Virus record (IMG/VR): IMGVR_UViG_3300047678_000786
Location: 1 to 30,615 of that record
Origin: a virus
DNA length: 30,615 nt
Strand: one strand, 5' to 3'
The position numbers and the translations under genes are program-made. How positions within the stretch are numbered: position 1 is the first letter of the stretch; every line of letters starts with the position of its first letter. A model generated the notes under the pieces. The model was not told the DNA's origin. It did not search any database and was given only the letters and a program-made list of their open reading frames with translations. Below, one piece after another: positions 14,646 through 22,948 of this stretch.

Positions 14646-15038
14646 ACAGGTCGGGCGATCTGGCCGCCCTCGGGCCGTGGCCGCGACGATGCGCGGAAAG
14701 TCCCGTCAGGACGGGGGGTTTCCAACGCTCCGGCGGGACCTGGGCCCGACCCGCCGCGCTCTCGGTCTTGAAACCGAATCTCGGGGTCCGACGGCAACCC
14801 CTACGGTTGCTCACGCCCCACCGGCGGCAACCCTCTCGGACTCTCGCGCTCTCTGGTTGACGGGTGGCCTGAGCTTAACAGCAGGGTTGCTCTCGGGGGC
14901 CTTCACCAAGTGACCCAAGGAATCAGTTAAATTGGACGGGTCTACGCCGGGCGGCCTTGGATCTCTCCCGCGAGCAGGGGCAGATTCCAAGGCCCCCGGA
15001 AATGCGATAGGGTCAAGTCCCCGTTACACTTATCCACA
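14641..15038. other. Gene-free structured region before the helicase-nuclease gene
   Basis: About 400 bases with no convincing gene. Several inverted repeats are visible: GGAAA...TTTCC enclosing CCCGTC/GACGGG (around 14695-14723), GCAACC/GGTTGC (around 14794-14810), and a 12-bp stem with one bulge at 14953-14964 and 14982-14994. A TACACT box at 15025-15030 could be the -10 of the helicase-nuclease gene. It could hold a structured RNA, but it matches no RNA family I recognise. Confidence 0.4.
14884..14896 (+). repeat. Left copy of 13-bp direct repeat flanking the helicase-nuclease gene
   Basis: GGGTTGCTCTCGG, identical to 19906-19918. The similarity extends leftward imperfectly (TGAGC and ACA blocks before the core in both copies). 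The two copies bracket the helicase-nuclease gene and may mark insertion of that unit. Confidence 0.5.
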
Positions 15039-15041
15039 TTG

Positions 15042-18000
15042 GTGCCTGACGCTGCCGCCTTGTGGGATCAGCATGAGACACCCGGCATTTGGCGTTGTCG
15101 CAGCGGATTTCTCGTGTCCGATCAACCTCCCCAAGCGAATCCCGAATCCGCCAAACGCGATCCCGAGCGGAGGCGTGCGCTGGCGATCTTCCGCTACCTG
15201 CGGGACCTCGCGCACCTGCGGACGGCCGTTGTCCGCGATCTACGTTCCTATGAGCGTGTCTTTTGGCTTGATGCTGTTCGCGGGAAGCCCGGATGCACCG
15301 CTCGGTATTTCCGCCCCGAGCCCGGTGTCAATTGGCTCGGTACCGAAGCGACGGACGAGGACGTTTGGCTCACTGTGCGCAAGTTGCCCGAACCGGCACT
15401 TCCCCCGCTTCCGGCGAGCATCAAAGCATGGGTTGACTCTGACTCGGGGAAGGACCCTGACTCGCCACCCCGCTTGTTGGATCGAATCGAACGCCCACGC
15501 CCGGAGAACAAGCCCGGCCGGGCCGACCCATCCGCGTCGATTGGTGCGAACGGTCAATCTTCGCCCGCTGGCGGCAGCGCGACCCGATCTCATTCCGGCG
15601 ACCAATACGAACTTCTTGAGGACCATCCCGAGGTTGCCGTTGCGCTCAACGACTACATGCAGGCGAGTTGGAAGCCGTGGGCGGAAAAATACGCCGCCTG
15701 GGTGGTGTTCCAAGAGAAGGTGTACGCGCCGCTGTTCGTCATTCACAGCGATCTCAAGCGCCTCGGTGAAGAGTTTGAGTTGGTGCTCGGGCTGGGCTGC
15801 CTGACATGGAAGACGCCTAGCGGTCAGCAAGTCCGCCGACACCTCATCGCCGCGCAAGTCGCTCTGGAGTTTGACCCCGCTGGTGGCGTGTTCACACTCC
15901 GCCCCGGTTCTGACGGCGCGAAGCTCGCCCTCGAAATCGACATGCTCGATCCCAGCGAGCAGCCAAGTGTCCCGCAGAGGGAGGTTGTGGCCGCTGACTT
16001 GGCGAAGACCGATGATGATCCCTGGGAGTTCGAGGCCATCGACCGCGCCCTTCGAGGGTTCGCACAAGCGATCAAGGAGGATGGAACCTACGACCCGGAC
16101 GCATATGAGGCCAAAGGGATGGAGCCCGTGCCGCAGGCCGCTTTCGCGCCAGCACTTCTCCTTCGCAGGCGCACGTCGCGGGGACTTCTCCTCGCCTTCG
16201 AGGCCATCATCGAGCAACTTCAGAAGGGTGCGGAAATCCCGCCCGGCGTGAAACGGCTGACGCGCGCCGCGACTGGCGAATCACACAGCGAGGCTCCTCC
16301 GAGTCCCTCTACCTTCGCGGATACACCGACGAACACGCGCGTCTATTTCCCCCTGCCGGCGAATGAGGACCAACGGCAGATTGTCGAACGGCTCAACAGC
16401 AAGCACGGCGTCCTCGTGCAGGGACCGCCCGGCACTGGTAAGTCGCACACGATCGCCAACCTCATTTGCCACCTTCTCGCCACTGGGCAAAGGGTGCTGA
16501 TTACCGCGCAGACGCCCCGCGCGCTGCAAGTGCTTCGGGACAAGTTGCCGGTGGAAATCCGCCCGCTATGCCTTAGCGTTCTGGGCAACGACAAGGCGGC
16601 GCAGGACAACGTAGAGGACAGCGTACGAAATATCACGGACAAGGCGGACTCCTGGAACAGCGGCCCGGCGACGGAAGAAATCCGCAAGGCCGAATCGGAG
16701 TTGGATAGGCTCACCCAGCGAGAGACCACGTTAGAGCGCGAGGTTCGGACGTTCCGCGAAGCCGAGGTTCACGAACACACGCTGGCGGATGGCGCCTACG
16801 CGGGCACGGCACAGGTGATCGCACGACGGGTCAGGCAAGACGCACAAAGATTCGCGTGGTTTGCCGACGGTGCCGACCCGGACAAACCCGCACCGATCAA
16901 TGCGGACGATCTGACAGCGTATCGAGACGGGATGATCCGCGTCAGTCCGCAAAGGGCCGCCGAAGTCGAACAGCGCCGTCCGGCACGCGGAAGCGAGATT
17001 CCAGCCGACGACACGCTGACGAGGCTCATACGCGCCTCACACACGCTGCATAGCCGCATCCGCCCGATCGCGGATGGCGAGGTGCATCTGGGCACACTGC
17101 CGCTCGATGAACTGCGCGGAGTGAGTACCGCCCTGCGTGCCCTCCAAGCGGCAGTCCAGCAGGTTCCGACGGCGGCCACCCCGTGGGCCGCAGTCGCGTT
17201 GTCTGACGTCTTGCGAGGGGCGGGCGCGGGGTGGGACTTGTTGTTGTCCCAAACGAGCGCGGCGGTGGCCGCCCACACCGACCTCGCGGCCAAACTCGAC
17301 AAGGCCGACATTCGACTCCCAGCCGGTCGGCGCTCGGACATGCTGCTGGCGGATGTGGCGGACCTCCTCGGACATTTCCAGCGCGGCGGGGGCTTGGGCT
17401 TCTTCGTATTCCGCGCGAAGGTGGTCAGACGCACGATCTACCTGTGCCGCGAAGCCACGATCGACGGTCGCCCGTGCGATCATGCGGCAGCGCTGACCAC
17501 GGCCAAGGAACACCTCGAATGTTCGGCGGCGGTAGGCAAGACTTGGACGCTTTGGGACGGGAAGGCATTCCCATCGACCAAGACGAATGGACAGCAGGTC
17601 GGTGAACTACGGGAACTGTGCGCCATCCTGACGCGTGTCCTTGGCGTTCGACCAATCGCGGACGCCGCATCCGCAGCACTGACCCGGCTCCACCTCGCGG
17701 AGGTGCCGCCCCTTCACGACCTTCGAGCCGTCGATGAACTCTCGACGCGCTGCGAGCGGGTCATCGTGCGGCGGGAGTACGACGTGGTAACCTCGCGGCT
17801 CGATGCGCGGGTCCACGCCCTCCGCGCCGTCGCCACGTCGCCGAATGCGCATCCGGTATGCGCCCGCTTGGCCAACGCCATAGAGCAGCGGGACGAACGC
17901 GGGGTGACGGCGGCGCTCGCCGAAGTCGCCGGACTCGAAGCCGACGCCGCGCGTCTCGCGGAATGGGCAAGCCTCGACGAACGAATCAGCACGGTTCTTC

Positions 18001-19775
18001 CGAAGTTGGCCCGGTCCATTGCGGAAAACCATGCGGACCCCGCGTGGAAGGTGCGTATCGCCGACTGGAGCGCCGCCTGGCGTTGGGCGCAGGCCGACGC
18101 ATGGCTCACCAAGTACACCGATCCGCGCAAAGCGGCGGCGGTGGAACTGGAACTCCGGCAGGCAAAAGACCGGATCAAGGCGTGCGTGGTCCGAGCATCG
18201 GCAGAGCGAGCATGGCATTCATGCCTCTCGTCGATGAGCCCTGCGCACCAGCAACATCTCAATGCTTGGCGGCAAGCGATCAAGAAGATCGGCAAGGGGA
18301 CGGGCAAGCACGCGGGCCACTGGCGGCGCGTTGCGCAAGGAGAGTTGGAGCAGTGCCGCGACGCCATCCCGGCGTGGGTCATGCCTCTCTACCGGGTGTT
18401 CGAGAGCGTGAAGCCGGCACCGGGCATCTTTGATGTTGTGATCGTGGACGAAGCCTCGCAGTGTGGCCCAGAATCGCTAATCCTGTTCTACCTGGCGAAG
18501 AAGGTCATTGTCGTGGGCGACGACAAGCAGATTAGCCCGTCGAACATCGGCATCGACAAGGACCAAGCCAAGAGTCTCCTTCGCCAGCATTTGGAGGGGA
18601 TCGAACTTGCCGACACCTTCGATGTGGACAGCAGCCTGTTCGATCACGGCCAAGTCCGATTGGGCAAACGGATCACGCTCCATGAGCATTTCCGGTGCAT
18701 GCCCGAGATCATCCGTTTCAGCAACGACCTCTGCTACAAGGGTGCACTGATCCCGCTCCGACAATATCCGCCCAAGAGGCTCGCCCCATATGTCGCGCGA
18801 CGGATTCCCGACGGGAAGCGCGAAGGCGGGCCACAGAGCGCGAAGAACCAGGCGGAGGCCGAAGCCATCGTCGACGCGATTGCGGCGTGCTGTGCTGACC
18901 CGATGTACAAGGACAAGACAATGGGCGTGATCTCGCTCTTGGGCGAGCATCAAGCCAAGTTGATCGAGCGGCTGTTACTCAAGCGAATCGGGGCAGAGGA
19001 GATCGAACGGCGACGGATGGTGTGCGGTGATGCCTACTCGTTCCAGGGCGACGAGCGCCACATCATCTTCCTCAGCCTCGTTGTCGCGGTCAAAGATGAT
19101 GAGTCTCGCGGCTTCGCTTCTCTGACGAAGCTCTCGGACATGCAGCGTTTCAACGTCGCCGCGAGTCGGGCGCAAGACCAACTCTGGCTGTTCCACTCGA
19201 TCATGCCGGAGGACGTTGGCAACCACGAGTGCATGCGCCATCGGCTCTTGACCCACTTCTACGACCCGGCACGGCACGCGGCCCGAAGCATTGGGGTGGA
19301 TGTTGCTGATCTGCGCCAACAGGCGGCTAATCCCGACCGCCCGGAAACGGCTCCGGACCCCTTCGACAGTTGGTTTGAGGTTGACGTTTACCTTCGTATC
19401 GCTGATCGCGGGTTCCGGGTGCTCCCGCAGTACCGCGCGGGTCGTCACAGCATCGACTTGGTGATCGAAGGCAAGTCCCGGCTTGCGATCGAGTGCGACG
19501 GCGACCATTGGCACGGACCGGACAAGTTCGATGAGGACATGGCGCGGCAGCGTCAACTCGAACGGGCGCAGTGGCGATTCTTGCGGGTGCGAGGCAGCGC
19601 GTTCTATCGCGATCCCGATGCCGCGTTGGTTCCGTTGTGGGCGCGCCTGTCAGAACTCGGCATTGTTCCGATGCCTGCAACCGACGGAAGCGGAAGTGGC
19701 GACGGGTACATTCCGCACATTCCTGAGCGGGAAGCGCCAGAGCCAACGCAGGAACAGGCGAGCGCTGCCGGTTAG
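15042..19775 (+). CDS. SF1 helicase with C-terminal Vsr/DUF559-like nuclease, antiphage candidate
   Basis: About 1577 aa. The SF1 helicase core has motif I GPPGTGKS near 461-468, motif II VDEASQCGP near 1135-1143, motif III VVGDDKQISPS near 1155 and late motifs DAYSFQGDERHIIFLS and LTKLSDMQRFNVAASRAQ. A 600-residue insert separates motifs I and II. Residues about 1445-1540 form a PD-(D/E)XK nuclease of the Vsr/DUF559 group (SIDLVIEGKSRLAIECDGD, then HWHGPDKF). The same helicase-Vsr order occurs in single-gene antiphage proteins found in defence islands. The first in-frame ATG is about 200 codons in, inside what looks like real protein, so I use the GTG at 15042 (TTG 15039 is equivalent); no Shine-Dalgarno is seen and a TACACT box 11 bases upstream suggests a leaderless message. 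Confidence 0.85.
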   Translation: MPDAAALWDQHETPGIWRCRSGFLVSDQPPQANPESAKRDPERRRALAIFRYLRDLAHLRTAVVRDLRSYERVFWLDAVRGKPGCTARYFRPEPGVNWLGTEATDEDVWLTVRKLPEPALPPLPASIKAWVDSDSGKDPDSPPRLLDRIERPRPENKPGRADPSASIGANGQSSPAGGSATRSHSGDQYELLEDHPEVAVALNDYMQASWKPWAEKYAAWVVFQEKVYAPLFVIHSDLKRLGEEFELVLGLGCLTWKTPSGQQVRRHLIAAQVALEFDPAGGVFTLRPGSDGAKLALEIDMLDPSEQPSVPQREVVAADLAKTDDDPWEFEAIDRALRGFAQAIKEDGTYDPDAYEAKGMEPVPQAAFAPALLLRRRTSRGLLLAFEAIIEQLQKGAEIPPGVKRLTRAATGESHSEAPPSPSTFADTPTNTRVYFPLPANEDQRQIVERLNSKHGVLVQGPPGTGKSHTIANLICHLLATGQRVLITAQTPRALQVLRDKLPVEIRPLCLSVLGNDKAAQDNVEDSVRNITDKADSWNSGPATEEIRKAESELDRLTQRETTLEREVRTFREAEVHEHTLADGAYAGTAQVIARRVRQDAQRFAWFADGADPDKPAPINADDLTAYRDGMIRVSPQRAAEVEQRRPARGSEIPADDTLTRLIRASHTLHSRIRPIADGEVHLGTLPLDELRGVSTALRALQAAVQQVPTAATPWAAVALSDVLRGAGAGWDLLLSQTSAAVAAHTDLAAKLDKADIRLPAGRRSDMLLADVADLLGHFQRGGGLGFFVFRAKVVRRTIYLCREATIDGRPCDHAAALTTAKEHLECSAAVGKTWTLWDGKAFPSTKTNGQQVGELRELCAILTRVLGVRPIADAASAALTRLHLAEVPPLHDLRAVDELSTRCERVIVRREYDVVTSRLDARVHALRAVATSPNAHPVCARLANAIEQRDERGVTAALAEVAGLEADAARLAEWASLDERISTVLPKLARSIAENHADPAWKVRIADWSAAWRWAQADAWLTKYTDPRKAAAVELELRQAKDRIKACVVRASAERAWHSCLSSMSPAHQQHLNAWRQAIKKIGKGTGKHAGHWRRVAQGELEQCRDAIPAWVMPLYRVFESVKPAPGIFDVVIVDEASQCGPESLILFYLAKKVIVVGDDKQISPSNIGIDKDQAKSLLRQHLEGIELADTFDVDSSLFDHGQVRLGKRITLHEHFRCMPEIIRFSNDLCYKGALIPLRQYPPKRLAPYVARRIPDGKREGGPQSAKNQAEAEAIVDAIAACCADPMYKDKTMGVISLLGEHQAKLIERLLLKRIGAEEIERRRMVCGDAYSFQGDERHIIFLSLVVAVKDDESRGFASLTKLSDMQRFNVAASRAQDQLWLFHSIMPEDVGNHECMRHRLLTHFYDPARHAARSIGVDVADLRQQAANPDRPETAPDPFDSWFEVDVYLRIADRGFRVLPQYRAGRHSIDLVIEGKSRLAIECDGDHWHGPDKFDEDMARQRQLERAQWRFLRVRGSAFYRDPDAALVPLWARLSELGIVPMPATDGSGSGDGYIPHIPEREAPEPTQEQASAAG

Positions 19776-19903
19776 GCCGCCACCGTCGCCGCCGCGACCT
19801 CCGACCACGGCCCCTTTTCCCCGCGCGTTTTCACCTACCGCAGGGCGTAGTACGCCGTCTTGCCCGCTTCGGCGCTGGGGACGTCGGTTTGCCGGGTGAG
19901 CAC
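19772..19903 (-). pseudogene. C-terminal gene fragment with nonsense codon
   Basis: Reading minus from about 19903 gives TDVPSAEAGKTAYYALR, then TAG (19835-19837), then VKTRGEKGPWSEVAAATVAA and TAA at 19772-19774. The motif AYYALRWVNTRGEKGPWSE is a C-terminal signature I recall from a bacterial hypothetical-protein family; here the W codon TGG has become TAG. The N-terminal part is missing. The fragment abuts and overlaps the helicase-nuclease stop codon, so the insertion junction of that gene probably lies here. Confidence 0.5.
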
Positions 19904-19905
19904 AT

Positions 19906-19918
19906 GGGTTGCTCTCGG
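19906..19918 (+). repeat. Right copy of 13-bp direct repeat flanking the helicase-nuclease gene
   Basis: GGGTTGCTCTCGG, identical to 14884-14896. It lies just upstream of the gene fragment and about 130 bases after the helicase-nuclease stop. Confidence 0.5.
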
Positions 19919-20055
19919 CCCCCTCGCGCGCGACTTCGGAATCCCATCGCGTAGGTATCCAGTAGCCAGCGGCAACGTGCCGAGGGCGACCGATCCACGA
20001 TCACCACGACCGACTACGGACGGCCCGAGGTGAGCACCTCTGGAAGGAGTGCCCG

Positions 20056-20262
20056 ATGTCGCTGCGCCCTGACCCGACGGACCCGGGGGACATGACCCCG
20101 GACGAACGGCTGGAGGAGGTGGCGAGCATCTTCGCCCGCGGGATTCTGCGGTTGCATGGCCGCGTTCTCCCCGACAATCCCGACATCGAGAATCTTCCGG
20201 ATTCCTCCGGGACATGCCTTGAACTCTCGGCCGGTCCTCGCCCTGATGGCGTCGCTGGTTAA
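20056..20262 (+). CDS. Short hypothetical protein preceding DUF2924
   Basis: A 68-aa protein with GGAAGGAG ending 7 bases before the ATG. Residues 14-35 (TPDERLEEVASIFARGILRL) form an amphipathic helix typical of short proteins that precede DUF2924 and serine recombinase genes in integrative elements. The C-terminal half is low in structure. I assign no function. Together with the next two genes it marks the integration module of the element. The 280 bases to its left, apart from the fragment and repeat, hold nothing I recognise. Confidence 0.6.
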   Translation: MSLRPDPTDPGDMTPDERLEEVASIFARGILRLHGRVLPDNPDIENLPDSSGTCLELSAGPRPDGVAG

Positions 20263-20288
20263 CGGCCAGAGAAAGGCGGCGATGTGCG

Positions 20289-20810
20289 ATGTTGAACGTG
20301 GGCCAGAAGGTAACCGAGTTGCGGCGCATGACCGTGGGCGAACTTCGGCGGGAATACGCCGAGGTCTTCGGCGAGCAGACGCGCTCCTACCACAAGGAGT
20401 TCCTGGTCCGCCGCATCGCGTGGCGGATTCAGGCCAACGCGGAAGGCGGGCTCCCCGACCGGGCGCGGAAGCGGGCGCTGGAGATCGCCGACGACGCCGA
20501 CCTCCGCACCCGCGCACCCGGTTCGGCCCAGTCGCCAACCCCGGCGGCCCACGCGGGCACGAGTCGGGCGGTAATCGGCCGGGTCGAGGTGGCGGCCGAT
20601 GACCGCCTGCCGATGCCCGGAGCGCTGCTGACGCGGGAATACCGCGGACGGACCATCCGCGTTCGTGTGCTGCCGAAGGGCTTCGACTACGAGGGGACGG
20701 TCTATCGCTCCCTTTCCGCCGTGGCGCAGGCTGTGACCGGCGCGCATTGGAACGGCTACCTCTTCTTCGGCATCCAGACCCCCAAGACGACGGCGACGGA
20801 GAAGCCATGA
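20289..20810 (+). CDS. DUF2924 family protein
   Basis: A 173-aa protein. The pattern LRRMTVGELRREYAEVFGE, HKEFLVRRIAWRIQA and the C-terminal block LTREYRGRTIRVRV, GFDYEGTVYRSLSAVAQAV, TGAHWNGYLFFG is characteristic of DUF2924. These proteins are small, basic and found next to large serine recombinases in phages and integrative elements; a DNA-binding or recombination-helper role is possible but not shown. Its TGA overlaps the recombinase ATG (ATGA), so the two were translated together. The gene looks intact. Confidence 0.85.
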   Translation: MLNVGQKVTELRRMTVGELRREYAEVFGEQTRSYHKEFLVRRIAWRIQANAEGGLPDRARKRALEIADDADLRTRAPGSAQSPTPAAHAGTSRAVIGRVEVAADDRLPMPGALLTREYRGRTIRVRVLPKGFDYEGTVYRSLSAVAQAVTGAHWNGYLFFGIQTPKTTATEKP

Positions 20811-21325
20811 CCCGCAACCAACCCAATCCATCCCGTCCAAAAGCCCCCGCCGTGCGCTGCGCCGTCTACACCCGCAAGAGCAGCGAGGAGGGCCTCGAGC
20901 AGGAGTTCAACTCGCTCGACGCCCAGCGCGAGAGCGGCGAGGCGTACATCGCCAGCCAGAAGAACGAAGGGTGGACCTGCCTGCCCGATCGGTACGACGA
21001 CGGCGGCTTCACCGGCGGGAACATGGACCACGCTCCGCGTGCGTGCGGGCGCGTGCGCAGGCGCGCCCGCGTGCATAGGTATCAATTGGAACTGTCGCGT
21101 CAGTGCGCGGCAGTGCGCTCCAGCAATCCCTCGCCCCGGGCTCCCGCCCGTGGGCCACGACGCTGGCACGGGTCGCGTCCGTCGCGGAACGTCGGGACGC
21201 GGTACGCCCTGCGCCCCGGCCAACCCTGCCGCCACCACCGCGCCCATGCAGGTCGCGTGCCAGGCCGCGCCTACCCGAAGCCTTGCAGCCGGAGTCCGAA
21301 CGGGCAAGGGGAGGGGGGGCAGTAG
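20807..21325 (+). pseudogene. Truncated serine recombinase (N-terminal catalytic fragment)
   Basis: Residues 1-72 are a large serine recombinase N-terminus: CAVYTRKSSEEGLEQEFNSL with the catalytic Ser in the YTRKSS segment, then DAQRESGEAYIASQ and DDGGFTGGNMD. Family members continue with a conserved RPAL segment, the rest of the resolvase fold and a long DNA-binding region. Here homology stops at about 21027 and the frame runs through GC-rich, Arg-rich sequence to a stop at 21325. The catalytic fold is therefore incomplete and the DNA-binding part is gone. The element has probably lost its own integrase and is fixed in place. Confidence 0.8.
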
Positions 21326-21602
21326 GTACTACCCCGCCGAGCGGGCGAATCGACGCCCGCGGGAACAGCCCCCAATCCCGACAGAGTTTGTTTCGCGCGT
21401 CCGGGGGACGGGGAACCCGGAGGCGGGGGTTGTACGCCCCCGCGCCAAGGACGCGACGTGGGCCAACGTGGGCGAACCCGTCGCCAACGGGCCGGGCCGC
21501 CCTTCAACCGGGATTGAGCGCTGGTTCAACAGAGATTCAACCGCTCCGGCCGCGCGTGCGGCGGGGGATGAACGGAAACACGCACGCCGCAAGGAGCGAG
21601 GC
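21028..21602. other. Gene-free stretch after the recombinase break
   Basis: About 575 bases without a supported gene; open frames here are GC artefacts. It contains a GC-alternating tract (about 21037-21076), a tandem 10-bp repeat beginning CAGTGCGC at 21101 and 21111, a 7-bp stem hairpin at 21423-21443 and the phased repeats before the methyltransferase gene. It looks like deletion-joint plus control DNA. Confidence 0.5.
21503..21546 (+). repeat. Four 11-bp-phased repeats upstream of the ParB-methyltransferase gene
   Basis: TTCAACCG at 21503, a degenerate TTGAGCG at 21514, TTCAACAG at 21525 and TTCAACCG at 21536, each 11 bp apart, so all face the same side of the helix. The array ends 56 bases before the methyltransferase ATG. 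It suits an operator or iteron, perhaps read by the ParB-like domain of the encoded protein. Confidence 0.55.
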
Positions 21603-22940
21603 ATGAAGATCGAAATGTGGCCGCTGGCCAAGGTCAAGCCCTACGAGAAGAACCCCCGCAAGAACGAGGGCGCGATCGACGCCGTCGCCAAGAGCATCGA
21701 AGAGTTCGGGTTCCGCGTACCGATCGTCGTCGATGCCGACGGCGTGGTCATCGCGGGGCACACCCGGCTCAAGGCCGCCGAGAAACTCGGGCTGGAGAAG
21801 GTGCCCGTGCATGTCGCGCGGGAACTCACCTCCGACCAGGTGCGGGCGCTGCGCATCGCCGACAACAAACTCCACGAGTTGTCCTCGTGGGACATGGAAC
21901 TTCTGCCGCTGGAGTTGGCCGACCTCAAGGGCGCGGACTTCGACCTCTCGCTCCTGGGCTTCAGCGCCGACGACCTCAGCGCGATCATGGCCCCGGCAGG
22001 GAACGAGGGTCTCACCGACCCCGATGATGTGCCCGCACCGCCTGATGCAGCGACGACTGTTCCCGGCGACATCTGGGTGCTCGGTAACCACCGGCTGATG
22101 TGCGGCGACTCATCAAAGCCCGCGGACCTGGACCATCTGCTCGACGGCCAGCCGATTCATCTGGTGAACACGGACCCGCCGTACAACGTGAAGGTCGAGC
22201 CGCGCTCCAACAACGCCATCGTCGCGGGCCTGAGTTCGTTCGCGTTGCCCGGCAAGGCCGACCAGCACGACCAGCAGAGCGCCGACCTCAACCGCTACCC
22301 CGAGAAGAGTCGCGCCACGCATAAGAAACTCCGCGCCAAGGACCGCCCCCTGGCCAACGACTTCTTGAGCGACGAGGCGTTCGACAAGATGCTCGAGGCG
22401 TGGTTCGGGAACATCACGCGCGTGCTGGTGCCCGGTGGCGGCTTCTACATCTGGGGGGGCTACGCCAACTGCGGCAACTACCCGCCGGTGCTCAAGCGCT
22501 GCGAGCTCTACTTTGCGCAGGCGATCATCTGGATCAAGGAGCACCCGGTCCTCACGCGCAAGGACTTCATGGGCAACCACGAGTGGTGTTTCTACGGCTG
22601 GAAAGAGGGCGCAGCGCACCGCTTCTTCGGCCCCGCCAACGTGCCCGACACGTGGTCGATCAAGAAGGTCAACCCACAGAGCATGGTCCACCTCACGGAG
22701 AAGCCTGTCGAGCTCGCCCGCCGCGCCATCGAGTTCTCGTCACGGCCCGGGGAGAACGTTCTCGACCTCTTCGGCGGCAGCGGGAGCACGCTCATCGGTG
22801 CTGAGATGACCGGGCGGCGGGCGTTCCTCATGGAGCTCGACACGCTCTACTGCGATGTGATCGTGCAGCGGTGGGAGAAGTTCACGGGTCGCAAGGCGGA
22901 GCGGCAATCGAGCATCCGGCAGGTGGAGGTGCCCAGTTGA
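21603..22940 (+). CDS. ParB-like nuclease domain / DNA methyltransferase fusion
   Basis: A 445-aa protein with AAGGAG 6 bases before the ATG. Residues 1-115 are ParB/sulfiredoxin-like (KPYEKNPRKN, VVIAGHTRLKAAEKLG, IADNKLHELSSWD). The rest is an amino-methyltransferase with catalytic NTDPPYNV near 191 and the AdoMet-binding DLFGGSGSTL near the C-terminus, i.e. motif IV before motif I, the beta-class order. It modifies exocyclic amino groups of adenine (N6) or cytosine (N4). Such fusions are common in phages and protect phage DNA from restriction. All motifs look intact. The gene ends 8 bp from a convergent nuclease gene. Confidence 0.88.
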   Translation: MKIEMWPLAKVKPYEKNPRKNEGAIDAVAKSIEEFGFRVPIVVDADGVVIAGHTRLKAAEKLGLEKVPVHVARELTSDQVRALRIADNKLHELSSWDMELLPLELADLKGADFDLSLLGFSADDLSAIMAPAGNEGLTDPDDVPAPPDAATTVPGDIWVLGNHRLMCGDSSKPADLDHLLDGQPIHLVNTDPPYNVKVEPRSNNAIVAGLSSFALPGKADQHDQQSADLNRYPEKSRATHKKLRAKDRPLANDFLSDEAFDKMLEAWFGNITRVLVPGGGFYIWGGYANCGNYPPVLKRCELYFAQAIIWIKEHPVLTRKDFMGNHEWCFYGWKEGAAHRFFGPANVPDTWSIKKVNPQSMVHLTEKPVELARRAIEFSSRPGENVLDLFGGSGSTLIGAEMTGRRAFLMELDTLYCDVIVQRWEKFTGRKAERQSSIRQVEVPS

Positions 22941-22948
22941 AATCCAGA

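Noticed and set aside
14690-14725. RNase P RNA-like word GGAAAGTCC
   Set aside because: No matching downstream P4 partner or other conserved RNase P segments in the following 300 bases.
14761-14790. tRNA-Ser-like anticodon stem-loop (CGGTCTTGAAACCG)
   Set aside because: No D arm, no GTTCGAATC-type T arm and no acceptor pairing around it; it is just a short hairpin.
19835-20329. 164-codon minus-strand gene opposite the DUF2924 region
   Set aside because: Only its last 20 residues look like real protein, and those continue past its stop, so it is a pseudogene fragment plus shadow.
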